DNA of 64,000 bases from Mesobacillus foraminis (GTDB lineage Bacteria; Bacillota; Bacilli; Bacillales; Cytobacillaceae). Location of the stretch: NCBI RefSeq assembly GCF_004340465.1, contig NZ_SLVV01000005.1, positions 339,092 through 403,091 on the forward strand. The letters run 5' to 3'. Both the position numbers and the translations under genes were made by a program. Positions 19,155 to 35,814 of the stretch are shown here, piece by piece (positions within the stretch are counted from its first letter, which is position 1; every line of letters begins with the position of its first letter). The notes under the pieces are model-generated. The model had not been told where the DNA came from and ran no database searches. It saw only the letters and a list, made by a program, of their open reading frames with translations.

Positions 19155-21845
19155 TTATAACATATTCTTCTTGGTTTTTCTTGCTAAAAATGTTCCTGCA
19201 AGTAAAAAAGTCGGCAAAGCGGACATTCCGATAATTAACAGCCAATCCCTTGCCTCAATAGGGACCGTATGGAAGATCGGCTGCAATGGCGGATAATAGA
19301 TGACAACAAGCACTAATGCCATAGAAGAAATGACTGCCCAGACAAGAAATTTATTTTCAAATGGATTACGTGAAAAAATAGATTTTTCACTTCGGCAGTC
19401 AAATACATGGATTAATTGAGCCACTACCAAAGTTGTAAAAGCAATTGTTTGTGCATAATCCAAATCAGCCGGATTTCGATAATAGATGGTCATAAAGGAA
19501 ATCAGGGTAGCAAGACCAATCAGGAAACCTCTGGATACGACCTTCCACCCAAGACCCCGGGAAAAGACTCCTTCTTTTGGGTGCCGAGGTGCTCTCTTCA
19601 TCACATCCCCTTCTGGCTGGTCCAATCCCAGCGCCATGGCCGGAAGCCCATCTGTGACAAGGTTTACCCAGAGAATTTGAATCGGCACCAGCGGCAGCGG
19701 CAGCGCAAGAATCATGGCAAACAGCATCACAAGGATTTCCCCGACGTTTGATGCGAGCAGATAGCGGATAAACTTGCGGATATTTTCATAAATATTCCGG
19801 CCTTCCTTAATGGCTGCTTTAATGGTCGCAAAGTTATCATCAAGAAGAACCAGCGAAGAAGCTTCCTTTGCTACATCCGTGCCGGTTATTCCCATTGCTA
19901 CTCCAATATCGGCTGCCTTGATTGCCGGCGCATCATTAACCCCGTCACCTGTCATGGCCACGATATGACCCTTATTTTGCAGAGCTTTTACAATTTTTAA
20001 TTTATGCTCGGGAGAAACCCTCGCAAAAACTGAAACATCTTCAACTATATCCTCTAGCTCTTCAACAGACATTCCGGAAAGCGCCTTGCCATCAATAACC
20101 TTGCTGCCATCCGTCAGGATTCCAAGCTGTACAGCGATCGCCTTTGCGGTAATCACATGATCGCCTGTAATCATGACCGTTTTAATTCCGGCATCACGGC
20201 ATTCCCTTACAGCTGTCTTGACCTCCGGCCTCGGCGGGTCAATCATCCCCTGCAGGCCAATGAAGGTCAAGTCCTTTTCTGCTTCCTTTTCACTTAAAAT
20301 TACGGTAGATGCCGAAAGTGGCTTATAGGCAATGGCAATGGTCCTTAAGGCGTCGCCTGCTAATCCATCTATGGCTCCCTGCACCTTCTGGGTGAGTTCT
20401 TTAGTGAGGTGCTGCTGTCTGTCATTCCAGAGGATGGAAGTGCTTAAACCAATCAGGACATCCGGGGCCCCTTTGGTTACAACAAACTGGCGTCCACTCT
20501 TATCCTTCACAATGATGCTCATCATTTTCCTCTGAGAATCAAAGGGAAACTCGTTGACAATTTCAAACTGAGCCAGCAATCCGCTCCTTGTCAGGCCGGC
20601 TTTCATGCCTGCTACAAGCAGGGCTCCTTCTGTCGGGTCTCCATCAATCATATATTCATTGTTTTTATCGATCATCTCGGCATGGTTGCACAGCATCCCA
20701 AACGTCAGGAGCTGCTGCAGGGGTCTTGCGTCAGCGGGAGAAACCTCCTCGCTGTTTGAATAAAATCTTCCTCTTGGTTCATAGCCGACTCCATCAACCG
20801 TCCAGGTTTTCCCTCCGCTCCATGCATGCGTAACGGTCATCTTATTCTGGGTCATGGTTCCAGTTTTATCTGAACAGATGACAGAAGCACACCCAAGGGT
20901 TTCGACAGCTGGAAGCTTTCGGACAATGGAATTTTGTTTGATCATTCGCTGCACTCCAAGGGACAGAGCGACTGTCACGATGGCGGGAAGTCCTTCAGGA
21001 ATGGCAGCCACCGCAAGTGAAACACCGGCCAAGAACATCGTATATAGGTCATGTCCTTGCAGAACTCCGATTCCAACGACCAGCACAGTCAGCAGTAAAG
21101 CGACCGTAATGAGAATCTTTCCCAGCTGTTCCAGCCTGCGCTGCAAAGGAGTATCCATTGTCTCCGCAGATTGAAGCAACCCGGCAATTTGACCCATGGC
21201 GGTCTTCATTCCTGTAGCTACGACCACACCAATCCCGTTTCCTCTCGTAACCAATGTCCCCATAAAAGCCATATTTTCCATGTCACCGATTCCTGGATTC
21301 GGAACTCTTAAAGCACCTGTAAATTTCTGGACCGGCAGAGATTCTCCTGTTAATGCTGATTCTTCTATTTCAAGGCTTTTAGATTCAATCAGCCTCACAT
21401 CCGCCCCTATTCTGTCCCCGCTTGAAAACTTTAGGATATCTCCGGGTACTACGTCCTTTGAGGGAACCTTCTCCCATTTTCCTTCCCTTAGCGCCTGGAC
21501 CTGCGGCGCGGAAAGTTCCTTAAGAGCTTCTAGTGATTTCTCCGCTTTCCTTTCCTGGAAAAAACCAAGGAAACCATTTACAATGACAATGGCTATTATG
21601 GCCACAGCATCAATAATTTCGCCAAGAAGGCCTGATACCAGGGTTGCAGCCAGCAGGACCAGGACCATAAAATCTTTGAACTGACTGAAGAACAAGAGGA
21701 GTGCGGACTGTTTCTCCCCTTCCTCCAAAGCGTTGTGCCCGTGCTGCTTATGACGGATTTCCACTTCCCTTTCATTTAATCCTTCTGTAAAATCTGTTTT
21801 TAATACTTCGGCTAATTTCGTTTCATCCATTTCATGGAACTTCAT
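19155..21845 (-). CDS. yloB: P-type Ca2+-transporting ATPase (SERCA-like, YloB)
   Basis: An 896-residue P2A-type ATPase that pumps calcium out of the cytosol; in B. subtilis the protein is made in sporulation. It shows the actuator TGES, the ion-binding M4 motif AAIPEGLPAIV, the phosphorylation site SDKTGTMTQN, nucleotide-domain KGAPD, hinge TGDGVNDAPA and about ten membrane segments. M6 has NLVTDGLPAMALG. The start MKFHEM matches the B. subtilis protein. It is divergent from rqcH. The ribosome binding site (GGGGGAAG) is somewhat distant, so an internal ATG (MDETKLAE) is possible. Confidence 0.94.
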   Translation of the reverse strand: MKFHEMDETKLAEVLKTDFTEGLNEREVEIRHKQHGHNALEEGEKQSALLLFFSQFKDFMVLVLLAATLVSGLLGEIIDAVAIIAIVIVNGFLGFFQERKAEKSLEALKELSAPQVQALREGKWEKVPSKDVVPGDILKFSSGDRIGADVRLIESKSLEIEESALTGESLPVQKFTGALRVPNPGIGDMENMAFMGTLVTRGNGIGVVVATGMKTAMGQIAGLLQSAETMDTPLQRRLEQLGKILITVALLLTVLVVGIGVLQGHDLYTMFLAGVSLAVAAIPEGLPAIVTVALSLGVQRMIKQNSIVRKLPAVETLGCASVICSDKTGTMTQNKMTVTHAWSGGKTWTVDGVGYEPRGRFYSNSEEVSPADARPLQQLLTFGMLCNHAEMIDKNNEYMIDGDPTEGALLVAGMKAGLTRSGLLAQFEIVNEFPFDSQRKMMSIIVKDKSGRQFVVTKGAPDVLIGLSTSILWNDRQQHLTKELTQKVQGAIDGLAGDALRTIAIAYKPLSASTVILSEKEAEKDLTFIGLQGMIDPPRPEVKTAVRECRDAGIKTVMITGDHVITAKAIAVQLGILTDGSKVIDGKALSGMSVEELEDIVEDVSVFARVSPEHKLKIVKALQNKGHIVAMTGDGVNDAPAIKAADIGVAMGITGTDVAKEASSLVLLDDNFATIKAAIKEGRNIYENIRKFIRYLLASNVGEILVMLFAMILALPLPLVPIQILWVNLVTDGLPAMALGLDQPEGDVMKRAPRHPKEGVFSRGLGWKVVSRGFLIGLATLISFMTIYYRNPADLDYAQTIAFTTLVVAQLIHVFDCRSEKSIFSRNPFENKFLVWAVISSMALVLVVIYYPPLQPIFHTVPIEARDWLLIIGMSALPTFLLAGTFLARKTKKNML

Positions 21846-21909
21846 CGGGCCATCTCACTTCCCCCTTCGCGGATTAACAGTAAGTCATAATTACTCTAGT
21901 GAAAGCTTA

Positions 21910-21938
21910 TTCAGCCCTGTCCAAAAAAATGCTAAACT
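21910..21938 (+). promoter_or_regulatory. Candidate extended -10 promoter for rqcH
   Basis: TTCAGC (21910-21915), a 17-bp spacer, then TAAACT (21933-21938) with TG one base upstream of the -10 box. It would give a leader of about 120 nt. Confidence 0.4.
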
Positions 21939-22063
21939 AAAGAGAAGCAAAATCATTAAAAAGTTCCGGAAAGCCCTTAAGAATGGATCCGCCAGAGGAA
22001 TCTGATTGAAAGGTGCATTTGAACTCATTACCCATTTTATTTTTTGAAAAGGATGTTTTGCCC

Positions 22064-23776
22064 ATGTCATTTGATGGTTTATTTACAAGAGCCGTTACAA
22101 ACGAACTTTCCACTCTGCTTAAAGGCGGACGAATCAATAAAATCCACCAGCCCTATAAAAATGAAATTCTAATGGTTGTACGTGCAGGCGGGGTCAACCA
22201 TAAAGTATTGCTTTCAGCCCATCCCAGCTATGGACGGGTGCAGCTGACGACCGATCAATATGATAATCCAAGTGAACCGCCAATGTTCTGCATGCTGCTG
22301 CGCAAACATCTTGAGGGTTATATTATTGAGGATATTCACCAGGCAGGTCTCGACCGAATGATCATTTTTGAAGTAAAAGGAAGAAATGAAATTGGTGATC
22401 TTAGCTACAAGCAGCTGATCGTTGAAATCATGGGGCGCCACAGCAATATTGTTCTTGTTGAAAAAGGACGTAATATGATTCTTGACAGCATTAAGCATGT
22501 ATCCTTTGCTGTTAATACACACAGGGCCATTCAGCCAGGGCAGGAATACATCATGCCGCCGGTCCAGGATAAAATGAATCCTTTTGAGGCTGATGAGGAG
22601 GACATTTTAAAGAGGATTGACTTCAATGCCGGCAATCTTGATAAGCAGCTTGTTGCGAGCTTTGCCGGTCTGTCTCCAATCGCTGCAAAAGAAATCGTGC
22701 ATAAGGCAGGTCTCGCCAATCGGACCACTCTTCCAAAGGCTTTTCTGTCTGTTATTAATACCTTAAAGGAACACCGGTACCAGCCGGCCATAACGATTTC
22801 AAAAGGGAAGGAGTACTTTTATTTACTGCCCCTGGAACACTTGAAAGGTGAGGTAAAATCCTTTGAGTCCACTGGCAGCCTTCTCGACCGTTTTTATTTT
22901 GGAAAAGCCGAACGTGACCGGGTCAAGCAGCAGGCAAATGACCTTGAACGATTCATAGTGAACGAGAGGGAAAAAAATGAGAAAAAGATCAAGAAGCTGC
23001 AGGCAACTCTGACAGAGGCAAAAAATGCAGACAAATATCAGCTTTTCGGAGAACTATTGACCGCAAATCTGTATGCAGCTGAAAAAGGGATGAAGGAAAT
23101 TACGGTTTTAAACTATTATGATGAAGATGGAGGAAGCATTTCCATTCCTCTTGACCCAAGAAAAACTCCTTCAGAGAACGCCCAAAAATATTTTACCCGA
23201 TACCAAAAAGCAAAAAATGCGTTGAAAATCGTTGAAGAGCAGATTGAAAACGCAAAATTGGAAGCAGCCTACTTTGATGGTCTTCAGCAGCAGCTAGAAG
23301 CAGCCTCTCCAAGAGATATCGAGGAAATCAGGGAAGAATTAACCGAAGGGGGCTACATCCGCCAGAGACAAAAAAGGGGAAACAAAAAGCAGCAGGCTTC
23401 CAAAGTCACTCTCGAACGCTACTATGCGACAGACGGAACAGAAATTCTCGTTGGAAAGAATAATAAGCAGAATGACTACTTGACCAACAAGGCCGCAGCA
23501 CGGGATGATATCTGGCTTCATACAAAAGATATTCCCGGCTCCCATGTGGTCATCCGCAGCAAGGAGCCTGCTGAAAGCACAATACTGGAAGCAGCCAATC
23601 TTGCTGCCTATTTCAGCAAGGCACGGAACTCTGGTTCTGTCCCTGTCGATTTTACAAAGGTGCGCCATGTCAAAAAGCCTGCAGGAGCTAAACCTGGCTT
23701 TGTCATCTATGATCACCAGCAGACGGTATATGTGACCCCAGATGAAGAAATGGTCCTCGCTCTAAAAGAAAGCTGA
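22064..23776 (+). CDS. rqcH: Ribosome-associated quality control factor RqcH (Rqc2 homologue, YloA)
   Basis: RqcH binds obstructed 50S subunits and recruits tRNA-Ala to add C-terminal alanine tails that mark stalled chains for ClpXP. The protein is 570 residues with NFACT-N (about 1-175, including the functionally essential Asp97-Arg98 pair in [13 protein letters not shown]), helix-hairpin-helix ([14 protein letters not shown]), a coiled-coil middle (about 290-440) and NFACT-R ([15 protein letters not shown]). I start at ATG 22064 ([11 protein letters not shown]) behind AAAAGGATG; upstream in-frame residues do not match the family. It is one of only two plus-strand genes. Confidence 0.96.
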   Translation: MSFDGLFTRAVTNELSTLLKGGRINKIHQPYKNEILMVVRAGGVNHKVLLSAHPSYGRVQLTTDQYDNPSEPPMFCMLLRKHLEGYIIEDIHQAGLDRMIIFEVKGRNEIGDLSYKQLIVEIMGRHSNIVLVEKGRNMILDSIKHVSFAVNTHRAIQPGQEYIMPPVQDKMNPFEADEEDILKRIDFNAGNLDKQLVASFAGLSPIAAKEIVHKAGLANRTTLPKAFLSVINTLKEHRYQPAITISKGKEYFYLLPLEHLKGEVKSFESTGSLLDRFYFGKAERDRVKQQANDLERFIVNEREKNEKKIKKLQATLTEAKNADKYQLFGELLTANLYAAEKGMKEITVLNYYDEDGGSISIPLDPRKTPSENAQKYFTRYQKAKNALKIVEEQIENAKLEAAYFDGLQQQLEAASPRDIEEIREELTEGGYIRQRQKRGNKKQQASKVTLERYYATDGTEILVGKNNKQNDYLTNKAAARDDIWLHTKDIPGSHVVIRSKEPAESTILEAANLAAYFSKARNSGSVPVDFTKVRHVKKPAGAKPGFVIYDHQQTVYVTPDEEMVLALKES

Positions 23777-23816
23777 TCAAAAAGGCATCAATCTGCTGCT
23801 TCAATTTGTAGACAAA

Positions 23817-23855
23817 AGGGGTTCGGAAAGATAACATTCCGAACCCCTATTTTTA
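23817..23855 (+). terminator. Convergent terminator between rqcH and pyrE
   Basis: A 12-bp perfect stem, AGGGGTTCGGAA (23817-23829) with TTCCGAACCCCT, followed by ATTTTT on plus; the minus side has TTTTG. It probably works for rqcH and possibly in both directions. The remaining approximately 85 bases to pyrE hold no gene. Confidence 0.88.
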
Positions 23856-23941
23856 ATAGAATTTTATATTATACTAGGGGCCCAATTACCCGGCTGCAGC
23901 CTTAAGCAAATTAATCTGTTTTTTTATTAGATTTCTCTGTG

Positions 23942-24570
23942 TTACCTTTTTACCGCTCCCCATTGTGCAGGGTCTTTGCGCCACTGTGCCAGCGTTTCCA
24001 GGTCTTCATTGGCAATATCCCCTCTTTCGCTCGCTGCTTCAGCAAGCGTCGTGAAATCAGTCAATGAATACACCTCTACTCCCCCTTGGTCAAGAAGATC
24101 TCTGCCTTTATCAAGCTCATATGTAAAAATGGCGACTGCACCAAGAACCTCGCAGCCCGCTTCTCTTAATGCTTCAACCGCATTGATGACACTTCCGCCT
24201 GTGGAAATCAAATCCTCTACCACAACAACCTTTTGACCGGGCGCTACTTTTCCCTCAATCTGGTTCCCTTTCCCATGCCCTTTTGCTTTCGACCGGACAT
24301 AGCACATTGGCAAAGATAGCAATTCACTCACCCAGGCTGCATGCGGGATTCCCGCAGTTGCCGTCCCGGCAACAGATTCAGCATCAGGAAAGTGCTCTAA
24401 AATCAATTCCTTTAAACCATTGGCAATTTCTCTCCGGACCTCCGGATAAGACAGGGTAAGGCGGTTATCACAATAAATCGGTGATTGAAGACCGGAAGAC
24501 CATGTAAAAGGATTATTGGGCCTTAAACTGACGGCTTCAATTTCTAGTAATCTTGAGGCAATTTCTTTTT

Positions 24571-24574
<4 letters not shown>
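23942..24574 (-). CDS. pyrE: Orotate phosphoribosyltransferase
   Basis: It forms OMP from orotate and PRPP. The protein is 210 residues, with [16 protein letters not shown], a PRPP loop [13 protein letters not shown] and the catalytic flexible loop [16 protein letters not shown] start at GTG 24574, which overlaps the pyrF stop (GTGA) and has GGAAGGTG upstream; the longer in-frame start at 24592 would lie inside pyrF with no homology. It is the last gene of the pyr operon. Confidence 0.95.
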
Positions 24575-26966
<2,392 letters not shown>

Positions 26967-26973
<7 letters not shown>

Positions 26974-29900
26974 ACCCCGGCACCCTCTTTGCTTGATGCT
27001 GGCTGGATGGACCCTGCAGAGAATGTCATGGATTCAATGACTCTCAGGATGGCTTCAGCAGTATCAAGGGAAGTCAGGCATGGCACTCCATTTTCAACCG
27101 ATTCCCGGCGGATTTTGAAGCCGTCACGCTCTGGCTGTTTTCCTCTGGTCAGCGTATTGACAACAAGCTGAGCCTGCCCGCCGCGGATGACATCAATCAA
27201 ATCAGGTCCTTCTGAACCAATTTTTCCAACTGTTTTTACTTTAACCCCGGCATTCTGAAGATAGCTGGCCGTACCACTTGTAGCGAATAGCTGGTATCCA
27301 ATCTCGACAAAGCGCTTTGCCAGGTGAAGGGCTTCCTCTTTATCCTTGTCAGCTACTGTCATCAGGACTGTTCCAAACGTCTTAAATTTCATTCCCGCTG
27401 CAACCATGCCTTTATAAAGCGCCTTTTCCAAAGTGATGTCCTTGCCCATTACTTCTCCAGTTGACTTCATCTCCGGTCCAAGCGTGATATCTACTCTTCT
27501 TAGTTTTTCAAAAGAGAATACCGGAACTTTTACATAGACTTCTTCTTGTTCAGGAACAAGGCCGGAACTGTAGCCTTGGGATGCGATTGATTGCCCGAGT
27601 ATCGCCTTTGTTGCAATTTTCGCCATCGGCACATGGGTAATCTTGCTCAGGAAAGGCACTGTACGGCTTGAGCGCGGATTCACTTCAAGCACAAACACCT
27701 CACCCTTTGAGACAACAAACTGAATATTAAGCAGTCCAATAATATTTAACCCTCTTGCCAGCCTTTCCGTATAAGAGACTAGCTTTTCCTTTATATCCAC
27801 ACTCAGGCTTTGAGGAGGATATACCGCAATGGAATCTCCGGAGTGGACACCAGCGCGCTCAATGTGTTCCATAATTCCTGGGATCACAACTGTTTCACCG
27901 TCGCAGATTGCATCTACCTCGATTTCTTTCCCAGTTAAGTAACGATCAATCAGCACAGGATGTTCCGGATTCACCTTCACAGCATTTTCCATATAGTGGA
28001 GTAATTCTTCCTCTTTATAAACAATTTCCATTGCCCTTCCGCCAAGAACATAAGACGGTCTTACCAATACCGGGTAACCAATTTCTTTTGCAATTGCAGA
28101 GGCCTCGGAGACCGACATTGCTGTGCTTCCTGTCGGCTGAGGGATATTCAGCTCTGTCATAGCCTGTTCAAATTTATCGCGGTTTTCTGCCCGGTCCACA
28201 TCCTCAAGCGATGTTCCCAGGATGCGCACGCCTTTTGCAGCAAGCCCTGCTGCAAGATTGATAGCGGTTTGCCCTCCAAACTGGACTACAACACCAACAG
28301 GTTTTTCCAAGTTGATCACGCTCATTACATCTTCGACAGTCAAAGGCTCAAAATATAGTTTGTCAGAAATACTGAAGTCTGTAGAAACCGTCTCGGGATT
28401 ATTATTGATGATGATTGCTTCGTATCCTGCCTCTTTTATTGCCTTGACGCAATGAACGGTTGCATAATCAAATTCGACCCCTTGCCCGATCCTGATTGGG
28501 CCGGATCCAAGAACAACGACGCTGTCCCGGTCTGTTCGGACAGATTCGTTTTCATCCTCATAGCTGCTGTAAAAATAAGGTGTCTCTGATTCAAATTCCG
28601 CTGCGCAGGTATCCACCATTTTATAAACTGGAACAATTCCTGCCTCCAGGCGCCATTTGTATACCTCTGTTTCGCTTGTATTCCACAGCGCTGCAAGAAT
28701 GGAATCTGCAATCCCCAGCGTCTTGGCTTTCTTTCCTGCTTCTTCATCAAAAGGTTTCATTTTAAGGTCATCCTCATACCTGATCAGCTTATCAAGCTTA
28801 TGAAGGAAGAACAGATCGATTTTGCTCCATTCATGTATGGTATGGATGCTGACCCCTCTTCTAAGAGCTTCCCCGATATAAAAGAGCCTCTCATCCCCTG
28901 CTTTTCTAATTCTTTTCTCGATTAAAGCATCGTTGAATTCCGCACTGTCTTTTAATTCCAGATGATATACACCTGCTTCAAGTGAACGGACTGCTTTTAA
29001 AAGCGATTCCTCAAAGGTGCGGCCAATCGCCATTACCTCTCCTGTGGCTTTCATCTGTGTGCCCAGAGTCCTGTTACCTGATTCAAATTTATCAAACGGC
29101 CAGCGCGGGATTTTCGTCACAATATAATCAAGGGCTGGTTCAAAACAAGCATAAGTGCGTCCGGTAACAGGATTCATCATTTCATCAAGCGTCAGCCCGA
29201 CCGCAATCTTTGCTGCAAGCTTGGCGATCGGATAGCCTGTTGCCTTTGATGCAAGAGCTGATGACCGGCTGACCCTTGGATTTACCTCAATAACATAATA
29301 GTTGAAGCTGTTCGGGTCCAAAGCTAGCTGCACGTTGCAGCCTCCTTCAATTTTTAATGCCCTGATAATTTTTAACGAGGCATTTCTCAGAAGCTGGTAT
29401 TCCCTGTCACTTAAGGTCTGGCTTGGAGCAACGACAATCGAATCTCCAGTATGGATTCCAACCGGGTCAAAATTTTCCATATTACATACAACGATCGCGT
29501 TGTCATTTGAATCGCGCATTACTTCATATTCAATCTCTTTAAATCCTGCAATGCTCTTCTCCAGCAGACATTGTGTTACAGGACTGTATTTCAAACCGCT
29601 TGTAACAATCTCAATCAATTCTTGTTCATTGCTGCAGATTCCTCCGCCTGTTCCTCCAAGGGTGTAGGCAGGACGGACGATGACAGGGTATCCTACTTGC
29701 TCAACAAATTGATAGGCTTCTGCAAGGTTATGGATGATTTCACTCTCCGGAACCGGCTGACCCAATTCATTCATCAGGTTTCTAAAAAGCTCCCTGTCCT
29801 CTGCTTTCTCGATAGCATCTAATTTTGTACCAAGGATTTCAACACCGCATTCTTCCAATATCCCTGCCTTGGCAAGCTCTACTGCCATATTAAGGCCTGT

Positions 29901-30179
29901 TTGGCCTCCCAGGGTTGGAAGGATGGCATCCGGTCTCTCTTTGCGGATAATCCTGCTGACGAACTCAAGCGTGATCGGTTCTATATAAACAACATCGGCG
30001 ATTTCTGTATCCGTCATGATGGTTGCCGGATTGGAATTGACTAGGATTACTTTATAGCCTTCTTCACGGAGGGCAATGCATGCCTGTGTTCCTGCATAAT
30101 CAAACTCTGCGGCCTGGCCGATGATGATTGGGCCGGACCCGATGACTAGAATACTTTTGACGTCTTTACGCTTTGGCAT
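26967..30179 (-). CDS. carB: Carbamoyl-phosphate synthase large chain, pyrimidine-specific (PyrAB)
   Basis: It makes carbamoyl phosphate from bicarbonate, ATP and ammonia supplied by the small chain. The protein is 1070 residues with two homologous ATP-grasp halves: the carboxyphosphate half ([30 protein letters not shown]) and the carbamoyl half ([31 protein letters not shown]). The C-terminal MGS-like allosteric domain ([16 protein letters not shown]) binds effectors. Being in the pyr operon makes it the pyrimidine-specific enzyme (PyrAB). ATG 30179 overlaps carA by 14 bp with GGAGGGTAC upstream. Confidence 0.97.
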
Positions 30180-31259
30180 AAACTGTACCCTCCTGTTTTT
30201 CTGTCTCTACTAAACTTAAAAACTGTTCGAACAAACCATTGGCATCTTCAGGTCCTGGTGACGCCTCTGGATGGTACTGCACCGTGAAGGCAGGTGCACT
30301 CTTGTGTGCAAGCCCTTCGACTGTCCCGTCATTCAGGGCAATGTGGGTAATTTCAAGGTCTGTTCCTGAGATGGAGTCTTCTTCTACCGTATAACCATGA
30401 TTCTGTGATGTTAAGGCTACTTTCCCAGTCTTTAAATCCTTAACCGGATGATTGGATCCTCTGTGGCCAAATTTCATCTTGGCTGTGTCTGCTCCGCAAG
30501 CCAGTGCAAACAGCTGGTGTCCCAGACAGATTCCGAACAATGGCACCTTGCCAAGAATCCCTTTAATCATTTCAATCGCTTCAGGGACATCCTTTGGGTC
30601 CCCAGGTCCGTTTGAGAGCATCACTCCATCTGGGCTAAGGCTTAAAATTTCCTGTGCTGTGGAGTTATAAGGGACCACGATCACATCACAGTTCCTATCA
30701 TTCAATTCTCTGAGAATACCGTGCTTCATTCCAAAATCGACAAGCACGATCCTGCTCCCTCTCCCTGGGCTTGGAAACGGCCTTCTTGTGGATACCTGTT
30801 TGACCTGGTCGTTCCGTAGCTTGGAAGCACGAAGCTTTTCGATTACTTCCTCCACTTTCTCTTCTGCGCTGCAAATTGCCCCCTTCAGCGTTCCGTAATG
30901 GCGGATTATTTTAGTCAATTTTCTAGTGTCTATTCCTGAAATCCCCGGGATATTTTTCATTTTCAAATATTCATCAAGGGACATTTCGCTTCTCCAGTTG
31001 GAAGGGAAATCCGCTGCTTCTTTTACAACAAACGCTGCAATTGCTGGATTAATAGATTCAAAGTCATCGCGATTGATTCCGTAGTTGCCCACCAATGGAT
31101 AAGTCAATGTCACAATCTGTCCGCAATACGATGGATCCGAAAGGATTTCCTGGTATCCAGTCATTCCTGTGTTAAAGACCACCTCTCCAATAATGGCTGA
31201 ATTGCTCCCAAAAGCCTCACCGGCAAAAACTGTTCCATCTTCTAAAATCAGCAGCCTTT

Positions 31260-31263
<4 letters not shown>
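30166..31263 (-). CDS. carA: Carbamoyl-phosphate synthase small chain, pyrimidine-specific (PyrAA)
   Basis: The glutaminase subunit. The protein is 365 residues, with an N-terminal domain ([21 protein letters not shown]) and a class I amidotransferase domain ([13 protein letters not shown], catalytic Cys in [16 protein letters not shown], and [12 protein letters not shown]). I start at ATG 31263 ([13 protein letters not shown]) behind AAAGGGAGTG; it overlaps the pyrC stop (ATGA). The longer frame from 31287 adds eight residues read from pyrC sequence. Confidence 0.96.
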
Positions 31264-33468
<2,205 letters not shown>

Positions 33469-33475
33469 TTATTTC

Positions 33476-33612
33476 CGTAAAAAAAGCACCCTGAGGGTAT
33501 CAGGGTGCTTAACAGGGGTGCTCCCCCGCGATGTGGAATCCGGACAGTGCAAAACTGTTGCGAAAAACACATCTACACCCTTTCAAGCCTCTCTGGACCA
33601 GTATTAAAAGGT
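33476..33612 (-). promoter_or_regulatory. PyrR-dependent attenuator upstream of pyrB
   Basis: The PyrR-binding loop GGTCCAGAGAGGCTTG (minus strand, about 33584-33601) matches the consensus ARUCCNGNGAGGYU. A terminator follows (AGCACCCTGATACCCTCAGGGTGCT then T7, 33478-33511) just before the pyrB ribosome binding site. PyrR with UMP favours the binding hairpin and hence termination. It lies between pyrP and pyrB, the third such site. Confidence 0.93.
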
Positions 33613-33614
33613 GA

Positions 33615-34913
33615 TTACGCTATGCTATTTTTATCTTCTTTATCAAACATTTCTTCGGCTCCTTCTTTATTGCCTGGAAGGATGAGATTCAGGATTATTC
33701 CGATGATTGCCGCAAGAGCCATTCCCTGTATTTGGAATTGATCGGATACTTGGATATAGGCCCCGCCAATCCCAAGAACCAGGATTACAGAAGCAATAAC
33801 CAGGTTTCGGTTATCCCCAAAATCGATTTTGCTATCAACCAGCATCCTCAAGCCAGAAGATGCAATTATTCCGAAGAGGAGGATGGATACCCCGCCCATA
33901 ACCGGAGTAGGAATCGTCCCGATAAGGGCTGTTATTTTTCCGATAAATCCAAACAGGGTTGCTGCCACCGCTGCCCCGAACAGGACATATACACTGTACA
34001 CTCGGGTGATGGCCAGGACACCGATGTTTTCCCCGTAAGTAGTTTTGGGAGGTCCGCCGATGAGAGCCGAAATGATTGTGGCTGTTCCATCTCCAAGAAT
34101 GGAGCGATGGAGACCAGGTTCCTTGATGTAATCCCTGCCGACTACTTTGCTTAACACAAGCTGATGGCCGATATGTTCGGAGAGCGTGACGACTGCCACA
34201 GGAACCATCAGCAGAGCGAGATCGAGCGTTACATTTATTTCATAATCTACAAACGGGATGATAAAGTCCGGCATTTCAAACCAGTTTGCTTCTTTTACAG
34301 GACTGAAATCTACAATCCCGACGGCCAGGGAGTAAAGGTATCCAACAACAATCCCGATCAGGATTGGAACCATGCTTAACATTCCTCTGGCGTATATAGA
34401 GCAAATTATGGTTGCAGCAAGCGTGACAAGGGCAGCTGAAAAGTGAAGGATGCTATATTCCCCTGCCGGGTTGTTCATTGCCATGCTGACGGCTGTGCCG
34501 GCAAGAGCCAGCCCGATTACTATAATCACTGGCCCAGTTACAATGGGAGGAAGAAGCTTCATAATCCAGCGGTAGCCTGCCTTTTTGATTACCAGTGCTA
34601 CTATCCCGTAAACAAGGCCTGCCAGGAAGGTGCCTATCATCGCACCGGCCGGGCCTCCACTGGCCTTGGCCGCTATGACTGGAGCGATAAATGCGAACGA
34701 TGAACCGAGATAGGCAGGAACCTGCCATTTTGTGATAAGAAGAAATGCAATGGTTCCAAGTCCGCTTGATATCAGCGCTATTGCAGGACTCAGCCCGACA
34801 AGGTAAGGGACTAGAATAGTTGAGCCAAACATGGCAAATAAGTGCTGCAGGCTAAGTGTGACCCATTGAACGGGAGATGGGACGTCTTTTACATCTAATA
34901 TGATTTTATTCAT
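33615..34913 (-). CDS. pyrP: Uracil permease
   Basis: A nucleobase-cation symporter of the NCS2 (UraA) family, importing uracil. The protein is 432 residues with about 14 membrane or re-entrant segments, SLQHLFAMFGSTILVPYLVGL, substrate-site residues in VTLSEHIGHQ and GGPPKTTYGENIGVLAITRVYS. I start at ATG 34913 (MNKIILDVKDVPSP) behind GGGGGAGC; an upstream frame to 34937 adds only eight residues that span the ribosome binding site. Preceded and followed by PyrR attenuators. Confidence 0.96.
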   Translation of the reverse strand: MNKIILDVKDVPSPVQWVTLSLQHLFAMFGSTILVPYLVGLSPAIALISSGLGTIAFLLITKWQVPAYLGSSFAFIAPVIAAKASGGPAGAMIGTFLAGLVYGIVALVIKKAGYRWIMKLLPPIVTGPVIIVIGLALAGTAVSMAMNNPAGEYSILHFSAALVTLAATIICSIYARGMLSMVPILIGIVVGYLYSLAVGIVDFSPVKEANWFEMPDFIIPFVDYEINVTLDLALLMVPVAVVTLSEHIGHQLVLSKVVGRDYIKEPGLHRSILGDGTATIISALIGGPPKTTYGENIGVLAITRVYSVYVLFGAAVAATLFGFIGKITALIGTIPTPVMGGVSILLFGIIASSGLRMLVDSKIDFGDNRNLVIASVILVLGIGGAYIQVSDQFQIQGMALAAIIGIILNLILPGNKEGAEEMFDKEDKNSIA

Positions 34914-34974
34914 TGTTGTTAGCTCCCCCTGTTGCATTAAAGTGTAAAGGAATGAAATGGTAAACTATCTTATT

Positions 34975-35080
34975 TTACAAAAAAACCTCTTTGTCTATAC
35001 ACAAAGAGGGCACGAATGTCTGCACAGGAGCATTCTTCTGTACGTCCCCCCTTTTCAGCCTCTCTGGACTGTTTTAAAAA
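34975..35080 (-). promoter_or_regulatory. PyrR-dependent attenuator between pyrR and pyrP
   Basis: The PyrR loop CAGTCCAGAGAGGCTG (minus strand, about 35055-35070) is followed by the terminator CCTCTTTGTGTATAGACAAAGAGG plus a T-run (34978-35010). The pyrR stop is at 35090, so the structure fills the whole gap. Confidence 0.93.
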
Positions 35081-35089
35081 GGGCAATAT

Positions 35090-35775
<686 letters not shown>

Positions 35776-35785
35776 AACTATAGTA

Positions 35786-35814
35786 ATCGTATGTCATCCA
35801 AGTGGAAAAGTCAA
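35786..35814 (-). promoter_or_regulatory. Sigma-A promoter of the pyr operon
   Basis: TTGACT (35809-35814), exact 17-bp spacer and TACGAT (35786-35791) on the minus strand. It overlaps the last codon of ylyB and precedes the first attenuator. Confidence 0.75.
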